Notes: generated by a model not told the origin, from the sequence alone. A stretch of 64,000 bases of DNA from Vibrio chagasii (GCF_024347355.1 NZ_AP025466.1:1488001-1552000); one strand, 5' to 3'. Positions 18,555-29,499 are shown, counted from the first letter of the stretch. A program made the numbers and translations.

Positions 18555-19032
18555 GACTACCTCGCTTTGGGGGCAGGGCTTTACGAAGCCACGTTTCGCA
18601 GTCGTCAACCAATTGCTGTTGGCTTTGACGCTGTTCGTCATTCATCGAAGTTGTATCTTGATAGAGTGACTGTCGCCACTGAGCTTGTTTCTCTACAAAC
18701 AACGGCTTTTTCATTTGCGTATCTAAGAACTTCAACCAATCATCGCCTGCTAGGCCAGCCACTTTTTCGCGTGGGAAGTAGCTTAATGCTGCTTGGCGAA
18801 GAATACGTTGCGCTTCGCTCGGAGATAAACGATCTGAAGACTGACTATTTGTGAAGTAAGACAGCGCTTCTTGCTTTGGCTGTTGGTTGTTTTTTCTTCG
18901 CTTAGCAATATAAAACACGAAGGCAATCAGGATGATGAATGTGATAATCACTGCACACCAACCCCACGCCAGAGGCCACCATGTTGGCGCATCTGGTGTA
19001 ATCACAGGGCTTAAATCTAAGGGCTGCTTCAT
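18547..19032 (-). CDS. DUF4381 membrane protein of the MoxR/Bat operon
   Basis: 161-residue protein with one N-terminal membrane helix (about residues 26-47, after the DLSPVITPDAPTWWPLAWGW segment) followed by a basic patch and a cytoplasmic helical domain containing LSPSEAQRILRQAALSYFPR. This is the DUF4381 arrangement found between DUF58 and BatA genes. The start overlaps the DUF58 stop by 4 bases and the end overlaps batA by 8, so translation is coupled. Function is unknown beyond membership of the complex. Confidence 0.88.
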   Translation of the reverse strand: MKQPLDLSPVITPDAPTWWPLAWGWCAVIITFIILIAFVFYIAKRRKNNQQPKQEALSYFTNSQSSDRLSPSEAQRILRQAALSYFPREKVAGLAGDDWLKFLDTQMKKPLFVEKQAQWRQSLYQDTTSMNDEQRQSQQQLVDDCETWLRKALPPKRGSHD

Positions 19033-19955
19033 GACTGAGCTCCTGATATCTGACTCATCAATGGCTGTGCACTCGACAACGAGCTATAGGGTATCGCAAG
19101 AGATAAACTCAACTCTTGTAGCTGCTGCTTTTTTAGGGAGAACGCGTGGTTGAGCTTTTGCTTCTCTTTGTTGGAGGAGAAGTTAAACCACTGCGTTTTA
19201 CTGCCATCGGTGACTTGTTTTGAGCCTTTATAGGCTGTTTGACCTTGCTCAAGCGGGTCATAAAAATGTACCAGGCGTACTCTGTTGTGTCGGCGTATTT
19301 GACTAACAAGTGAGTAATCACTTTCTTGGTAACGTACAAAGTCACTGAGGAGGATAATATCGCTTCCTTTTGGGCAAAGTTGATGAAGAGACTTCAATCC
19401 ATGCTCTAAGGTAGTATCGCAACGATTATCGTCATTGGTTAGCGCTGAATTATTGATTTCTATGACTTTTTGCAAAATACGCAAAGGAGCATGGTTACTG
19501 CCACTCGGTTTGATTTCTATGATCTCTTTACCGGTATCGATGACTGCACCAATTCGGTCTTTTTGAGCGACGGTTAACCAACACAACTGACTAGCAAAGT
19601 GCGCAAGTTGAACCGATTTCAGCAATAAGGTTGAGCCGAAAATCATGCTGCTTGATAAATCTAAGTACAAGATGACAGGCTGCTCTCTCTCTTCAGAGAA
19701 CAACTTAGTATGCGCTTTGCCTGTTCTTGCGGTTACTCTCCAGTCAATGCTGCGTATGTCATCACCCGCTTGATATTGACGAACTTCTGAGAAATTCATC
19801 CCACGACCTTTGCGGTTACTTTCGTGTTGACCATTAAGCTGTGACCAGAGGCTTTTCGCTGGAGGCAACCATCGAACAGACTGCGCTTTGTACTGCAGTA
19901 GTTCGTCCAAGTTCAGCATCACGCCGTCACTGTGGTTCGGTAATAAATTATTCAT
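19029..19955 (-). CDS. DUF58 protein with VWA-like fold
   Basis: 308-residue soluble protein. The ATG is chosen because TAAGGA precedes it; a TTG 8 codons earlier lies inside the MoxR gene. The DUF58 signature is clear: GRGMNFSEVRQYQAGDDIRSIDWRVTARTGKAHTK, split here at about residues 50-84. It is followed by a VWA-like part with the metal motif DLSSS (about 100-104) and ILLSDF. DUF58 proteins always seem to travel with MoxR ATPases and are presumed clients or partners. It starts 10 bases after the ATPase stop. Confidence 0.92.
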   Translation of the reverse strand: MNNLLPNHSDGVMLNLDELLQYKAQSVRWLPPAKSLWSQLNGQHESNRKGRGMNFSEVRQYQAGDDIRSIDWRVTARTGKAHTKLFSEEREQPVILYLDLSSSMIFGSTLLLKSVQLAHFASQLCWLTVAQKDRIGAVIDTGKEIIEIKPSGSNHAPLRILQKVIEINNSALTNDDNRCDTTLEHGLKSLHQLCPKGSDIILLSDFVRYQESDYSLVSQIRRHNRVRLVHFYDPLEQGQTAYKGSKQVTDGSKTQWFNFSSNKEKQKLNHAFSLKKQQLQELSLSLAIPYSSLSSAQPLMSQISGAQS

Positions 19956-19965
19956 GCGCGTGTCC

Positions 19966-20922
19966 TTATGCGCTACCAACCAACGAAATTAGGTGTGCAA
20001 TCACTTGGTTTGCTGTGACACCTTCAGCTTGTGCGTGGTAGCTACGAAGCAGGCGGTGACGCAAGACAGGAAATGCCATCGTTTGAACATCTTGTGGTGT
20101 GACATAGTCGCGACCTGCAAGCCATGCATGTGCACGAGCGCAGCGGTCTAGAGCGATAGTCGCACGTGGACTCACCCCCATATCTAACCATTGAGCCAAT
20201 TGGTCGCTGTACTGCTTAGGTTGGCGAGTCGCCATAACTAGTCTGATGATGTACTGCTCAATGGTATCTGCCATGTGGATATTGAGTACTTCTTGGCGCG
20301 CTTCAAAGATAGTCTGCTGAGAGATCTCTTGTGGCTGTACTGACTCGTTACCTTTAGCTTCACCACGGTTGAGTCGCAGGATCTCAAGCTCGCTTTCCAT
20401 GTCTGGATATTCAACTTCAAGGTGCAGTAGGAAACGGTCTAACTGAGCTTCTGGCAATGGGTATGTACCTTCTTGCTCAATCGGGTTTTGTGTCGCCATT
20501 ACCAAAAACAGGTCTGGCAGGGCGTAGGTTTTTCGGCCTGCAGTGACTTGCTTTTCAGCCATTGCTTCTAGCATCGCCGCTTGCACTTTTGCAGGAGCAC
20601 GGTTGATCTCATCCGCTAGGATAAGTGAGTTAAAGATCGGCCCAGATTGGAACGTAAATTCCCCTGTCTCTGGTCGGAATATATCGGTGCCCGTTAAGTC
20701 GGCAGGCAGTAAGTCTGGGGTAAATTGAATGCGGTGGAAATCTCCTTCAACACAATCAGCCAGTGATTTGACTGCACGGGTCTTCGCTAACCCCGGAGGA
20801 CCTTCAACCAGAATATGACCATCAGCAAGAAGTGCGATCATCAGTTGTTTGACGAGCTCTTGCTGACCAATGATTTGAGACTCTAAATAGTTTTGAAGGA
20901 CTTCGAAATTCGTTTTGTGCAT
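19966..20922 (-). CDS. moxR: MoxR-family AAA+ ATPase
   Basis: 318-residue AAA+ ATPase, first gene of the six-gene operon. Walker A is GPPGLAKTR (about residues 41-49), Walker B is LILADEINRAP (about 105-115), sensor 1 is MATQNPIEQEGTYPLPEAQLDRF, and the arginine finger region and lid follow. MoxR proteins act as chaperones for VWA-domain partners, and three such partners lie downstream (DUF58, BatA, BatB). The promoter should lie in the AT-rich gap upstream. Confidence 0.94.
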   Translation of the reverse strand: MHKTNFEVLQNYLESQIIGQQELVKQLMIALLADGHILVEGPPGLAKTRAVKSLADCVEGDFHRIQFTPDLLPADLTGTDIFRPETGEFTFQSGPIFNSLILADEINRAPAKVQAAMLEAMAEKQVTAGRKTYALPDLFLVMATQNPIEQEGTYPLPEAQLDRFLLHLEVEYPDMESELEILRLNRGEAKGNESVQPQEISQQTIFEARQEVLNIHMADTIEQYIIRLVMATRQPKQYSDQLAQWLDMGVSPRATIALDRCARAHAWLAGRDYVTPQDVQTMAFPVLRHRLLRSYHAQAEGVTANQVIAHLISLVGSA

Positions 20923-21385
20923 TTTGGACTCTCTGGGTAGCCATTTGATTTTTTATTGTGAGTATTGGTCACTTCTTGAAGGCAAAAAGTTCCGGTACAT
21001 CCACGCAATTTATGTTTTCAAATTTGGAATGAATTACAAGCGCTTAGCGAGCAACCTGCTTATTAGGCGATTTTTATCACATCAGCTGATATTTATATAA
21101 TAAAGCTGTAGTGATTCTCATATTTTTGTTCAACACGCCTTAATTTTACATTTTGAATTTTATGATTAATTAAAATATTGGCTAGATTTTTTCTGTTTCA
21201 TTTGATGTGTATGTTGAATGATTCGTCTTGTTGCATTCCGTTTGCGTTTTTTTGTGAGAAAAGTCTCTAGTTTTATCAATCCTTGCCGATACATAACTCA
21301 GATTGTGCATTCCAGCCAAAGAGTGCACGAAAAAGCCCTGTTTTGGGGATACAAATTAAGAGCGATTCTTTTTAAAGGTCCAAAT
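20923..21385. other. Divergent intergenic region between moxR and a chemoreceptor
   Basis: About 460 AT-rich bases that must carry promoters for the Bat operon (leftwards) and the chemoreceptor (rightwards). The chemoreceptor frame stays open for 56 codons upstream of its likely start, but those codons do not look like protein of that family. I see no hairpin or repeat worth naming. Confidence 0.6.
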
Positions 21386-23302
21386 ATGTTTAAAACTAAC
21401 TCTCTGAGTATTAAGCAAAAGGTAGTACTGGGTATTACTTTTGCGGTTCTTGCCTCTACGGTTATTGTTGGCGCGATGGCACAGCAACAAGCACGAGATG
21501 TACTGAGTCATCGACTGGTCGATATTGAACTTCCTGGAATGCTAGAGCGAATCAATGGTGAGATTGACCGTGAAGTTTCTCAGCTATTACTGGCCGCTGA
21601 GCAAATTGCTTCAAATGAATTCATTTCCGATGTAATCGAGTCTACAGAGCGCGATCCAGCGTTAGAGAGTAAGTTGGTTAAACAACTGAATAATGTGCGT
21701 AACCAATACAACTTAAATGATGCTTCAGTAGCGAATCGTCAAACGGCGTATTACTGGAACCAAAATGGCTTCCTACGCCAGCTTAACCAACAACAAGATG
21801 GTTGGTTCTTTGGCTTTACTCAATCTGGGCAGCCAACCATGGTAAGCATGTTCCAAGAAGCGAACGGTGAAGTGAAGATGTTCGCTAACTACCAACAGCC
21901 TTCTGGTTTGGCGATGTCTGGTCTCTCAAAATCGATGGATGACATGGTGAGCTTGCTTAATGGCTTCAACATTGAGAATACTGGTTTTGTATTCTTGACT
22001 GATAGCCAAGGTGATGTGCAGATTCACCGTGAGCGTTCTCGCAGTGATTCTTCTCTTCAACAACTTTACGGTCCTCAAGCTAACCAACTTTTGAATAAAT
22101 CAAGCTTTAACCTGATCACAACGGAAAGCCAAGGCCAAGAACTGTTTGTCGCAAGTTTGTATGTGTCTTCAATGGACTGGTTTGTTGTTGGCGTGGTACC
22201 AACGGGGGAAGTGTTTGCTGAGCTCGATGAGACAGCACAAAAGATGCTTATCATGACTGCGGTTGTGGCATTGGCATTTATCCTCATGGGCGTAGTGCTA
22301 GCAAACAGCATTACTCAGCCAATTAAGCTACTTGCTAAGCGTTTCAGTGACCTTGGTGAAGGTGACGGTGACCTTGCACAGCGTATCGAAGTGAAAGGCA
22401 ATGATGAAATCGCTCAGCTTTCAAAAGGCTTCAACGGCTTCATTGAGAAGATTCACGAGTCGATGAAAGAAGTATGCTCTACAAGCCAAGCGCTTCAAGT
22501 GGCGGCGGAGAGCGTTTCTAACAAAGCACATATCACCCATGACAATAGCCAAGAGCAACGTGACCAGACCCTCCAAGTGGTGGCTGCAATCAACCAGATG
22601 GGCATGACCATCAGCGAGATTGCATCGAACGCGGCAACCGCTGCTGAAACGGCAACACAGGCTTCAGGCAATACAGAAGTTGGCCGTTTTGTAGTGAATA
22701 AAGCAAAAGATGCGATTAGCCGTTTGGCACAAGACATCGAAAGTACAGGTCAAGTAGTTGAGCAGCTTGCTTCAACAACGCAAGACATTGGCTCTATTCT
22801 GGGTGTTATCCGTGATATTTCAGAGCAAACCAACTTACTTGCATTGAACGCTGCGATTGAAGCTGCGCGTGCCGGTGAGCAAGGTCGTGGTTTTGCGGTT
22901 GTAGCGGATGAAGTTCGTAACTTAGCAAGTCGAACTGCGGATTCAACGGAAGAGATTCAGAAGATGATCAACCAACTGCAAAGCGATGCAAAAGATGCGG
23001 TAACCGCAATGAGTGCGGGCAAAGTGATTACGCTTGAAGGTGTATCAGCATCAGATGAAGCGGTCGATGTATTGGGCGGTATTTCTGACCGTATTGTTGA
23101 TATCTCTGACCGTAACACGCAAGTCGCAACAGCAACTGAAGAGCAATCAACGGTGGTTCACACCATTAACCAGAACATCGAAGAGATCAACGCGATTAAC
23201 GAAGTTACAACAGGCACAGCTGAGCAACTTGCTGAAGCGAGCCAAGAGCTTCGTGACTTGTCTTCTCGCCTAGATAAGATGGTCGGTTCATTTAAGCTTT
23301 AA
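21386..23302 (+). CDS. Methyl-accepting chemotaxis protein with Cache-type sensor
   Basis: 638-residue chemoreceptor. I start at the ATG preceded by AAAGG, which gives a proper N-terminus ([13 protein letters not shown]) before the first membrane helix (about residues 15-33). A periplasmic sensor of about 240 residues follows, with features of a double Cache domain ([43 protein letters not shown]). Then come membrane helix two (about 285-305), HAMP (about 306-360) and the signalling domain with the intact tip ([19 protein letters not shown]). dCache receptors often sense amino acids or other small molecules directly; the ligand is not readable. There is no C-terminal CheR pentapeptide. Confidence 0.93.
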   Translation: MFKTNSLSIKQKVVLGITFAVLASTVIVGAMAQQQARDVLSHRLVDIELPGMLERINGEIDREVSQLLLAAEQIASNEFISDVIESTERDPALESKLVKQLNNVRNQYNLNDASVANRQTAYYWNQNGFLRQLNQQQDGWFFGFTQSGQPTMVSMFQEANGEVKMFANYQQPSGLAMSGLSKSMDDMVSLLNGFNIENTGFVFLTDSQGDVQIHRERSRSDSSLQQLYGPQANQLLNKSSFNLITTESQGQELFVASLYVSSMDWFVVGVVPTGEVFAELDETAQKMLIMTAVVALAFILMGVVLANSITQPIKLLAKRFSDLGEGDGDLAQRIEVKGNDEIAQLSKGFNGFIEKIHESMKEVCSTSQALQVAAESVSNKAHITHDNSQEQRDQTLQVVAAINQMGMTISEIASNAATAAETATQASGNTEVGRFVVNKAKDAISRLAQDIESTGQVVEQLASTTQDIGSILGVIRDISEQTNLLALNAAIEAARAGEQGRGFAVVADEVRNLASRTADSTEEIQKMINQLQSDAKDAVTAMSAGKVITLEGVSASDEAVDVLGGISDRIVDISDRNTQVATATEEQSTVVHTINQNIEEINAINEVTTGTAEQLAEASQELRDLSSRLDKMVGSFKL

Positions 23303-23343
23303 CCCTTTCAAGCGGTAACATGGCTAAGAAAGTGATATAGACG

Positions 23344-23382
23344 AAGAGCTGGATTCATTTCATCGTGAATCCGGCTCTTTTT
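23344..23382 (+). terminator. Terminator of the chemoreceptor gene
   Basis: AAGAGCTGGATTC and GAATCCGGCTCTT pair over 13 positions (one T-G), with an 10-base loop and a following T run. Confidence 0.88.
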
Positions 23383-23514
23383 ATTGGTGGGCTCATTTGC
23401 TTCTAACTGCATTTAGCTTGATCTGGTTTCGGGCTTTGCTTTCAATCAACCTAGCATCATAGAGCGGAAATGAGTAAAATCTGATTAGGTTCAATATTTA
23501 GGTAAGTATGTATC

Positions 23515-23715
23515 ATGAGCGATTTTGAAAAAAAACTAGAGCAGATTACTCAAGAGATGGGCGATGAGCCTGAGGTAAAACTGCCGTCACTTGAAGAGCA
23601 AAAAGCGATCGTTGCTGAATTTAAGCGACTAGAAGCGGAAGGCAAACTGACACCTGAAGTATTAGAAGCGCACTTTGGTCAGTTCAACAAAAAGAATGAT
23701 ACGCCAATCCACTAA
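23515..23715 (+). CDS. Small conserved-looking acidic protein
   Basis: 66-residue protein, highly charged and probably helical: Glu/Lys-rich N-terminus, a KLPSLEEQKAIVAEFKRLEAEGKLTPEVLEAHF core, no signal peptide, no cysteine. I do not recognise a named family. Codon usage is good, and the gene has its own downstream terminator, which supports a real gene. It stands alone between the chemoreceptor and malK. Confidence 0.7.
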   Translation: MSDFEKKLEQITQEMGDEPEVKLPSLEEQKAIVAEFKRLEAEGKLTPEVLEAHFGQFNKKNDTPIH

Positions 23716-23785
23716 GCTTGAAACAGACCTATTTTAGGTGAAACTGTTAAGTGATTGGTTGGGCTAAGGCTCAAACAGAACAAAT

Positions 23786-23814
23786 AAAGGTCTAGCACTC
23801 GCTAGGCCTTTTTT
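23786..23814 (+). terminator. Terminator after the 66-residue protein
   Basis: AAAGGTCTAGC and GCTAGGCCTTT pair (one mismatch or G-T) around ACTC, followed by a T run. Confidence 0.85.
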
Positions 23815-23861
23815 ATTGCTTACTGGTTTTTGTTGTTTACTGATATAGGTTGAATCTAAAG

Positions 23862-23892
23862 AAAAATCCCGCTTACAGCGTAAGAGGGATTT
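23862..23892 (-). terminator. Terminator of malK
   Basis: On the minus strand AAATCCCTCTTAC and GTAAGCGGGATTT form a stem with one mismatch and a 3-base loop, followed by TTTTTC. It lies 35 bases past the malK stop. Confidence 0.85.
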
Positions 23893-23926
23893 AAATTGAG
23901 CAAGCAATATCCTAAAGGCTTAGCGC

Positions 23927-25039
23927 TTATTCGGTGCCGTACTCTTTGTACAGGCGACGACATGCTTTGCCATCGCTGTGGAAAAGGTGACAACGGTGGG
24001 CTGGGATACCGATAGCAAGCTTGTCGCCAGGCTCTAAAGTTAGTGTGTCTGGTTGACGGTAGATAACGTCTGCATCAGCACTTTCAAGGTTCAGGTAAAC
24101 CTGAGTTTCGTTGCCTAGTTTCTCAACGATCATTACGTCGCCTTCGATCGTTGCATCGCCCTGGTCAGCAGACATCAAGTGCTCAGGACGAACACCCAGA
24201 GACATACGGTCACCCACGTTAACGGTTGTGCCATCAACTGGAATCCAGAAAGTCGTGCCGTTTGAAAGTTGAACCAGTACGCGCTCTGCTTCAGCTTGCT
24301 CGATATGAACTGACATAAAGTTCATCTTAGGTGAGCCAATGAAGCCTGCAACAAAACGGTTTTGAGGGTAGTGGTAAAGGTCCAGTGGCTTACCCACTTG
24401 AGATACGTAACCGCCATCAAGAACAACGATTTTGTCAGCCATTGTCATCGCTTCCACTTGGTCGTGGGTAACGTAGATCATGGTGCAGCCAAGCTGACGC
24501 TGTAGTTTCGTGATTTGTGAACGCATTTGAACACGAAGTGCAGCATCTAGGTTAGATAACGGCTCATCCAGTAGGAATACGTTTGGTTGAGAAACCAGTG
24601 TTCGACCAATCGCAACACGCTGACGTTGACCACCAGAAAGCGCTTTAGGTTGACGCTCTAGTAGGTGACCAAGCTGCAGGATTTCAGCTGCATGTTCAAC
24701 ACGCTTATCGATTTCAGCTTTATCCGCTTTCGCTAGCTTAAGGCCAAAAGACATGTTGTCGTAAAGGTTTAGGTGAGGGTATAGCGCGTATGATTGGAAT
24801 ACCATACCTACGCCACGTTTTGATGGCTCAACGTCGTTCATACGCTCGTCGCCAATGTACAAATCACCTGAAGTGATGTCTTCTAGACCTGCGATACAAC
24901 GTAACAACGTCGATTTACCACAGCCTGATGGTCCAACGAATACGACGAATTCACCTTCGTTGATCTCTAAGTTTACGTCCTTAGAAATCTGTACATCGCC
25001 ATATGATTTATAAACGTTTTTTAAAGTGACACTCGCCAT
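23927..25039 (-). CDS. malK: Maltose/maltodextrin ABC transporter, ATPase MalK
   Basis: 370-residue ATPase of the maltose importer. Walker A is GPSGCGKST (about residues 36-44), signature [13 protein letters not shown] (about 134-146), Walker B VFLLDEP, H-loop [13 protein letters not shown]. The C-terminal regulatory OB-like domain (about 235-370) has the GVRPEHL motif typical of MalK. Length matches E. coli MalK (371). It faces malEFG across a shared control region and should be co-induced with it. In E. coli, MalK also binds MalT and the unphosphorylated EIIA of the glucose system; the same is likely but not shown. Confidence 0.96.
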   Translation of the reverse strand: MASVTLKNVYKSYGDVQISKDVNLEINEGEFVVFVGPSGCGKSTLLRCIAGLEDITSGDLYIGDERMNDVEPSKRGVGMVFQSYALYPHLNLYDNMSFGLKLAKADKAEIDKRVEHAAEILQLGHLLERQPKALSGGQRQRVAIGRTLVSQPNVFLLDEPLSNLDAALRVQMRSQITKLQRQLGCTMIYVTHDQVEAMTMADKIVVLDGGYVSQVGKPLDLYHYPQNRFVAGFIGSPKMNFMSVHIEQAEAERVLVQLSNGTTFWIPVDGTTVNVGDRMSLGVRPEHLMSADQGDATIEGDVMIVEKLGNETQVYLNLESADADVIYRQPDTLTLEPGDKLAIGIPAHRCHLFHSDGKACRRLYKEYGTE

Positions 25040-25215
25040 CTAGCTCGTCCTCGATCAAATTTTAAGTTGTACTGCTTATCATTATAAGAAATTTGTGGGC
25101 CAGCAGTAACTGTAGGAATTGGTAAGTACTGAGTGAGTAAAAAAAGTGGGTGGGGCTTGAATCGTTACCCAAGCCCCCCCGTCATTGCCAAACTGATGCC
25201 TATTTCCCCCACAAC

Positions 25216-25255
25216 AAGCTAAACCTCCCCCGTGATTCCATCACAGGTTTAGCTT
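25216..25255. repeat. 11-bp perfect inverted repeat in the mal control region
   Basis: AAGCTAAACCT (25216-25226) and AGGTTTAGCTT (25245-25255) flank an 18-base centre that itself holds GTGATTCCATCAC. No T run follows on either strand, so it is more likely an operator or mRNA structure than a terminator. Confidence 0.8.
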
Positions 25256-25494
25256 GATGCCTAATAAAGACAACAGCGGGCAGCTAAGCCAGCTTAATGA
25301 ATCATGCGATACACATAATACTCGCTGGGAAAGAGTTCTCACTATCCACTCTCGGATGAACGTAGTCTCGGTGAATTAGCGTAAGCGCACATCCTCCTAA
25401 TGGAAAATTAACTAGGGGGAGTAGGAGGGGATGAGTAGATAAATGAGCTCAATAATAATTAGCGATCCAGTTCAAATAAATTCACCGGATAACG

Positions 25495-25508
25495 GTGATG
25501 CCGATCAC
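25495..25508. promoter_or_regulatory. CRP-like site in the mal control region
   Basis: GTGATGCCGATCAC is a perfect GTGA-N6-TCAC palindrome, the core of the CRP consensus, about 188 bases upstream of the malE start. It is too far for a simple class I site at malE unless the promoter lies well upstream, but it fits the dispersed CRP sites of the E. coli malE-malK region. Confidence 0.6.
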
Positions 25509-25695
25509 GCTGAGTGCGTTTTTTGTGATTTTAGTCTCTAATCTGACCGGATGGTGATCACGAATTTAAGCCATAATAGCTAGGGCGTAGTGGCTAGGAT
25601 GATGAGCTAGTGAGTGTTTTCTCAGATCATAACTGTCGATAACTGGCTCGTCTTGGCTGATGTGCCCTACGTATAAGTATAAAAAGGATATTAAC

Positions 25696-26880
25696 ATGAA
25701 AAACGCTCTAAGCGCTGTAGCTCTAGGTACATTAGTTGCATTGGGTTCTTTTGGTGCAAACGCTGCTATCGAAGAAGGACAACTAACAATCTGGATAGGT
25801 GGTGACAAAGCTTACGAAGGGATGGCTGAAGTAGGTAAACGCTTTGAAGAAGACACTGGCGTTAAAGTAACAGTAGCTTTCCCTGACAAACTAGAAGAGA
25901 AGTTCTCTCAAGTTGCAGCGGCTGGTGACGGCCCAGATATGATTTTCTACGCACACGACCGTTTTGGTGGTTTTGCAGAAGCGGGTCTTCTTGTTGATAT
26001 CAAACCTTCTAAAGAAACAAAAGAAGGTATCGTAGACTTCGCATGGGACGCAGTTTCTTACGAGGGTAAAACAATCGCTTACCCAGTTGCTGTTGAGTCA
26101 GTTTCTCTAATCTACAACAAAGCACTTGTTCCTAACCCACCTAAGTCTTGGGAAGAAATCCCAGCACTTAACGCTGAACTTCAAAAAGAAGGTAAGAAAG
26201 CGATCATGTGGCCTCTACGTGGTGGCGCATACTTCACATGGCCTCTACTAGCAGCTGACGGCGGTTACGCATTCAAACAGGTTGCTGAAGGTTACGACAT
26301 TAAAGATGCAGGCGTAGCGACTGAAGGTGTTCAGAAGTCACTAGGTTTCATCGAGAAAATGGTACAAGACAAAGTTATCTCTGCAGACATGGACTACTCA
26401 GTAGCGGAGTCTGAGTTCGTTGCAGGTAACGTTGCAATGACAATCAACGGTCCTTGGGGCTGGGCAAACATCGAGAAAGCTGGCGTAGACTACGGCGTAG
26501 CAACTCTACCTAAGTTCAACGGTAAAGCATCTAAACCTTTCGTTGGCGTATGGGCTGGTGGTATCAGCACAGCTTCTCCAAACCGTGACCTAGCGGTTGA
26601 GTTCATGGAAAACTACCTACTGACTGATGAAGGTATGAAGAGCCTGAACGACGATAAACCACTTGGCGCTGTTGCTCTAAACTCTTTCCAACGTCAACTA
26701 GACAGCGACACTCGTATCGCAGCGACAATGGACAACGCGATGAACGGCGAAATCATGCCTAACATCCCTCAGTTCACAACGTTCTGGTACAGCATGGAAG
26801 AAGCGATCGGCAACGTAGTTGATGGTCGTCAAACAGTAGACCAAGCGCTGAAAGGTGCTGAAGCTCGCATGACTAAGTAA
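25696..26880 (+). CDS. malE: Maltose/maltodextrin-binding periplasmic protein
   Basis: 394-residue periplasmic binding protein. The ATG with AAAGGA 8 bases upstream is the true start; the frame is open 12 codons further but those codons are not a signal peptide. Signal peptide residues 1-24 end in ANA. The mature protein starts [27 protein letters not shown], close to E. coli MalE ([28 protein letters not shown]). The aromatic maltose-site residues are recognisable ([20 protein letters not shown]). Codons are strongly biased, as expected for a highly made protein. A hairpin follows before malF. Confidence 0.97.
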   Translation: MKNALSAVALGTLVALGSFGANAAIEEGQLTIWIGGDKAYEGMAEVGKRFEEDTGVKVTVAFPDKLEEKFSQVAAAGDGPDMIFYAHDRFGGFAEAGLLVDIKPSKETKEGIVDFAWDAVSYEGKTIAYPVAVESVSLIYNKALVPNPPKSWEEIPALNAELQKEGKKAIMWPLRGGAYFTWPLLAADGGYAFKQVAEGYDIKDAGVATEGVQKSLGFIEKMVQDKVISADMDYSVAESEFVAGNVAMTINGPWGWANIEKAGVDYGVATLPKFNGKASKPFVGVWAGGISTASPNRDLAVEFMENYLLTDEGMKSLNDDKPLGAVALNSFQRQLDSDTRIAATMDNAMNGEIMPNIPQFTTFWYSMEEAIGNVVDGRQTVDQALKGAEARMTK

Positions 26881-26901
26881 TAACTAAGCACTACCTTTTA
26901 A

Positions 26902-26930
26902 GGAGAGGGCAACCTCTCCTTATTTTTCTA
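26902..26930 (+). terminator. Hairpin between malE and malF
   Basis: GGAGAGG and CCTCTCC around GCAA, followed by TTATTTTTCT. It probably stops part of the transcripts or protects the malE mRNA end, giving more MalE than MalFG. Confidence 0.75.
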
Positions 26931-26961
26931 TTTTTTATCTATATCGCTAGCAGGTTCCTCT

Positions 26962-28533
26962 ATGCAGTCAGTTCAAGGTACAGATGCTATCCCAGCACCA
27001 TCAAGCCTTCCAGGCAGTAAAAGCGTCTTCATCAAATGGGGGTTGCTTGGTAGCGTTGGCTTAATTAATGGCTACGCTACAATTCTAATGTATTCTCGCG
27101 GTGAGCTCGCTTTTGCGCTGCTTACAGTGATCTTAACGGCTTTAGCTCTTTACATTTTTGGTAGTAAGAAAACTTACGCCCACCGTTATATTTACCCGGG
27201 TATTGCCGGAATGATCTTGTTCATTCTTTTCCCATTGGCATACACCGTTGGGCTGGCGTTTACTAACTACAGCGCAAAAAACCAACTTTCTCTAGAACGT
27301 ACTCAAACTGTTCTTTTAGACCGCTCTTTCCAAAGCGGCGAAAGCTACCCATTCACTTTGTACAAAACAGATAACGGCCACCAAATCGTGGTTAAAGATG
27401 GCGACCAACTGTTAGCGACTGACGTATTTTCGTTAGAAGGTATGACAGCGACAGATATGGACCTATCGGTTATCGAGTCGGCTCAAGGTGAAAAAGAGAA
27501 GATCAAAGCGATCATTCAAAACCGAGCAGCGATCAGTAGCGTAGATTTCCACCTGCCAAACGGTGATGACATCCGCATGAGTGGCTTACGTAAGTTTGCT
27601 TCAGTTGCTCCGCTTTATACACTTCAAGAAGATGGTGAAACACTGGTTAATAATGAAACCGGTGATGTTCTAAAGCCAAATATGGATGTGGGGTTCTACC
27701 AACCTGTTGACGCCAATGGCGAATTTACGGGCAACACAATCTCTCCTGGCTTTGTAGTTGGCATCGGCACACATAACTTTGAGCGTGTGTGGAAAGATGA
27801 CGGTATTAAAGAACCTTTCATTAGTATCTTCATTTGGACGGTTATTTTCTCTGTATGTACAGTTGCGTTCACACTGGTTATCGGCCTTGTGCTTGCAAAC
27901 ATCGTACAGTGGGAAGAGCTGAAAGGCCGTTCCGTTTACCGAGTTCTACTGATTCTGCCTTATGCAGTACCAGCGTTTATCTCGATTCTTATCTTTAAAG
28001 GTCTATTCAACCAGAGCTTTGGTGAGATCAACATGGTACTTGAGAATATCTTCGGTCTAAGCCCGAACTGGTTCTCTGACCCGATTCTTGCGAAAACCAT
28101 GGTGTTGATTGTAAACACATGGCTAGGTTTCCCTTACATGATGATTCTGTGTATGGGTCTGCTTAAAGCGATTCCTGATGACCTATACGAAGCGTCAGCA
28201 ATCGATGGTGCGAACTTCTTGGATAACTTCAAGCGTATCACGTTCCCATTGATGATTAAGCCGCTAACACCGCTACTGATTGCAGCGTTTGCCTTTAACT
28301 TCAACAACTTCGTAATGATTCAATTATTGACAAACGGTGGCCCGAACATGATTGGTACTTCTGAGCCAGCGGGTTACACAGACTTGCTTGTAAGCTACAC
28401 CTACCGAATTGCATTCGAAGGCGGCGGCGGTCAAGACTTTGGTCTAGCAAGTGCTATCGCGACGCTTATCTTCCTATTGGTTGGTGCACTAGCGTTACTA
28501 AACCTTCGTTTCACTAAACTGTCTCAAGATTAA
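26962..28533 (+). CDS. malF: Maltose/maltodextrin ABC transporter, permease MalF
   Basis: 523-residue inner-membrane permease. N-terminal membrane helices (about residues 23-90) are followed by a large periplasmic loop (about 100-275), as in E. coli MalF, and then the core helices. The coupling loop is [22 protein letters not shown] (about 415-436), which docks into MalK. Length is close to E. coli MalF (514). malG follows after 11 bases with an AAGGAG ribosome-binding site. Confidence 0.96.
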   Translation: MQSVQGTDAIPAPSSLPGSKSVFIKWGLLGSVGLINGYATILMYSRGELAFALLTVILTALALYIFGSKKTYAHRYIYPGIAGMILFILFPLAYTVGLAFTNYSAKNQLSLERTQTVLLDRSFQSGESYPFTLYKTDNGHQIVVKDGDQLLATDVFSLEGMTATDMDLSVIESAQGEKEKIKAIIQNRAAISSVDFHLPNGDDIRMSGLRKFASVAPLYTLQEDGETLVNNETGDVLKPNMDVGFYQPVDANGEFTGNTISPGFVVGIGTHNFERVWKDDGIKEPFISIFIWTVIFSVCTVAFTLVIGLVLANIVQWEELKGRSVYRVLLILPYAVPAFISILIFKGLFNQSFGEINMVLENIFGLSPNWFSDPILAKTMVLIVNTWLGFPYMMILCMGLLKAIPDDLYEASAIDGANFLDNFKRITFPLMIKPLTPLLIAAFAFNFNNFVMIQLLTNGGPNMIGTSEPAGYTDLLVSYTYRIAFEGGGGQDFGLASAIATLIFLLVGALALLNLRFTKLSQD

Positions 28534-28544
28534 GGAGCACGACA

Positions 28545-29435
28545 ATGGCTATGGTACAAGGTAAAGGCCTTAAATACCGAGTGTGGGCAACACATGCACT
28601 GTTGTGGTGCTTCCTGGCAATGATTATCTTCCCACTACTGATGATCATCGCGATCTCGTTCCGTGAAGGTAACTTCGCAACGGGTAGTTTGATTCCAGAT
28701 AATCCATCGCTGGAGCACTGGAAACTTGCACTAGGCATCTCAGTAACAAACGCCGATGGTTCGGTAACAACACCACCATTCCCAGTACTGACTTGGTTGT
28801 GGAACTCTGTGAAAGTTGCGGGTATTACATCGATTCTGATTGTGGCACTGTCTACGACATCAGCTTACGCGTTTGCTCGTATGCGCTTTAAAGGTAAGAA
28901 CACAATCCTGAAAGCGATGATGATTTTCCAAATGTTCCCTGCGGTATTGGCTCTTGTGGCAATTTACGCACTGTTCGACAAACTTGGACAATACGTACCG
29001 TTCTTAGGCTTGAATACGCACGGTGGTTTGATCTTCTCTTACTTAGGCGGTATCGCACTACACGTATGGACGATCAAAGGCTATTTTGAGACGATTGATA
29101 ACTCTCTAGAAGAAGCGGCAGCACTAGACGGTGCAACGCCATGGCAAGCATTCAGACTGGTTCTACTTCCACTGTCTGTGCCAATTCTAGCTGTTGTGTT
29201 TATCCTATCTTTCATTGCGACAGTTGGTGAGGTTCCAGTAGCGTCTATCCTACTTACCGATGTGAACTCTTACACGCTAGCCGTAGGTATGCAGCAATAC
29301 CTATACCCTCAGAACTACTTATGGGGTGACTTTGCGGCAGCGGCTGTACTTTCAGCGCTTCCTATCACTATCGTGTTCTTACTTGCTCAACGCTGGTTAG
29401 TTGGCGGTTTGACGGCAGGTGGTGTAAAAGGATAA
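28545..29435 (+). CDS. malG: Maltose/maltodextrin ABC transporter, permease MalG
   Basis: 296-residue inner-membrane permease, partner of MalF, same length as E. coli MalG. Six membrane helices are visible, and the coupling loop [22 protein letters not shown] lies at about residues 187-208. The C-terminus ends [12 protein letters not shown], the MalG tail known to reach towards MalK. It is the last gene of malEFG, with a hairpin 24 bases after the stop. Confidence 0.96.
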   Translation: MAMVQGKGLKYRVWATHALLWCFLAMIIFPLLMIIAISFREGNFATGSLIPDNPSLEHWKLALGISVTNADGSVTTPPFPVLTWLWNSVKVAGITSILIVALSTTSAYAFARMRFKGKNTILKAMMIFQMFPAVLALVAIYALFDKLGQYVPFLGLNTHGGLIFSYLGGIALHVWTIKGYFETIDNSLEEAAALDGATPWQAFRLVLLPLSVPILAVVFILSFIATVGEVPVASILLTDVNSYTLAVGMQQYLYPQNYLWGDFAAAAVLSALPITIVFLLAQRWLVGGLTAGGVKG

Positions 29436-29458
29436 GCTGTATCCTATAAGAAAGAAAA

Positions 29459-29480
29459 AGAGCGACCATTAGGTCGCTCT
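29459..29480 (+). terminator. Hairpin after malG
   Basis: AGAGCGACC and GGTCGCTCT form a 9-bp stem with a 4-base loop. The following bases (ATATTGG) are not T-rich, so it may be weak or act in mRNA stability. Confidence 0.6.
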
Positions 29481-29499
29481 ATATTGGCATTTTTATTAC

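Larger units (their letters stand above)
25040..25695. promoter_or_regulatory. Divergent malK / malEFG control region
   Basis: About 656 bases between diverging mal genes. Candidate MalT boxes (GGGGATGAG at 25427-25435; GGATGA at 25354 and 25597; the same hexamer type reversed as TCCTCC at 25392) and one CRP-like palindrome are visible. Two inverted repeats lie closer to malK: GGGGCTT/AAGCCCC (25152-25177), and an 11-bp pair at 25216-25255. In E. coli the malEp/malKp promoters are activated together by MalT and CRP; this arrangement fits the same logic. MalT itself is not in the window. Confidence 0.7.

Noticed and set aside
21218..21385. 56-codon N-terminal extension of the chemoreceptor
   Set aside because: Rich in Phe/Arg and unlike a sensor domain; the internal ATG has a ribosome-binding site and a proper membrane-helix start.
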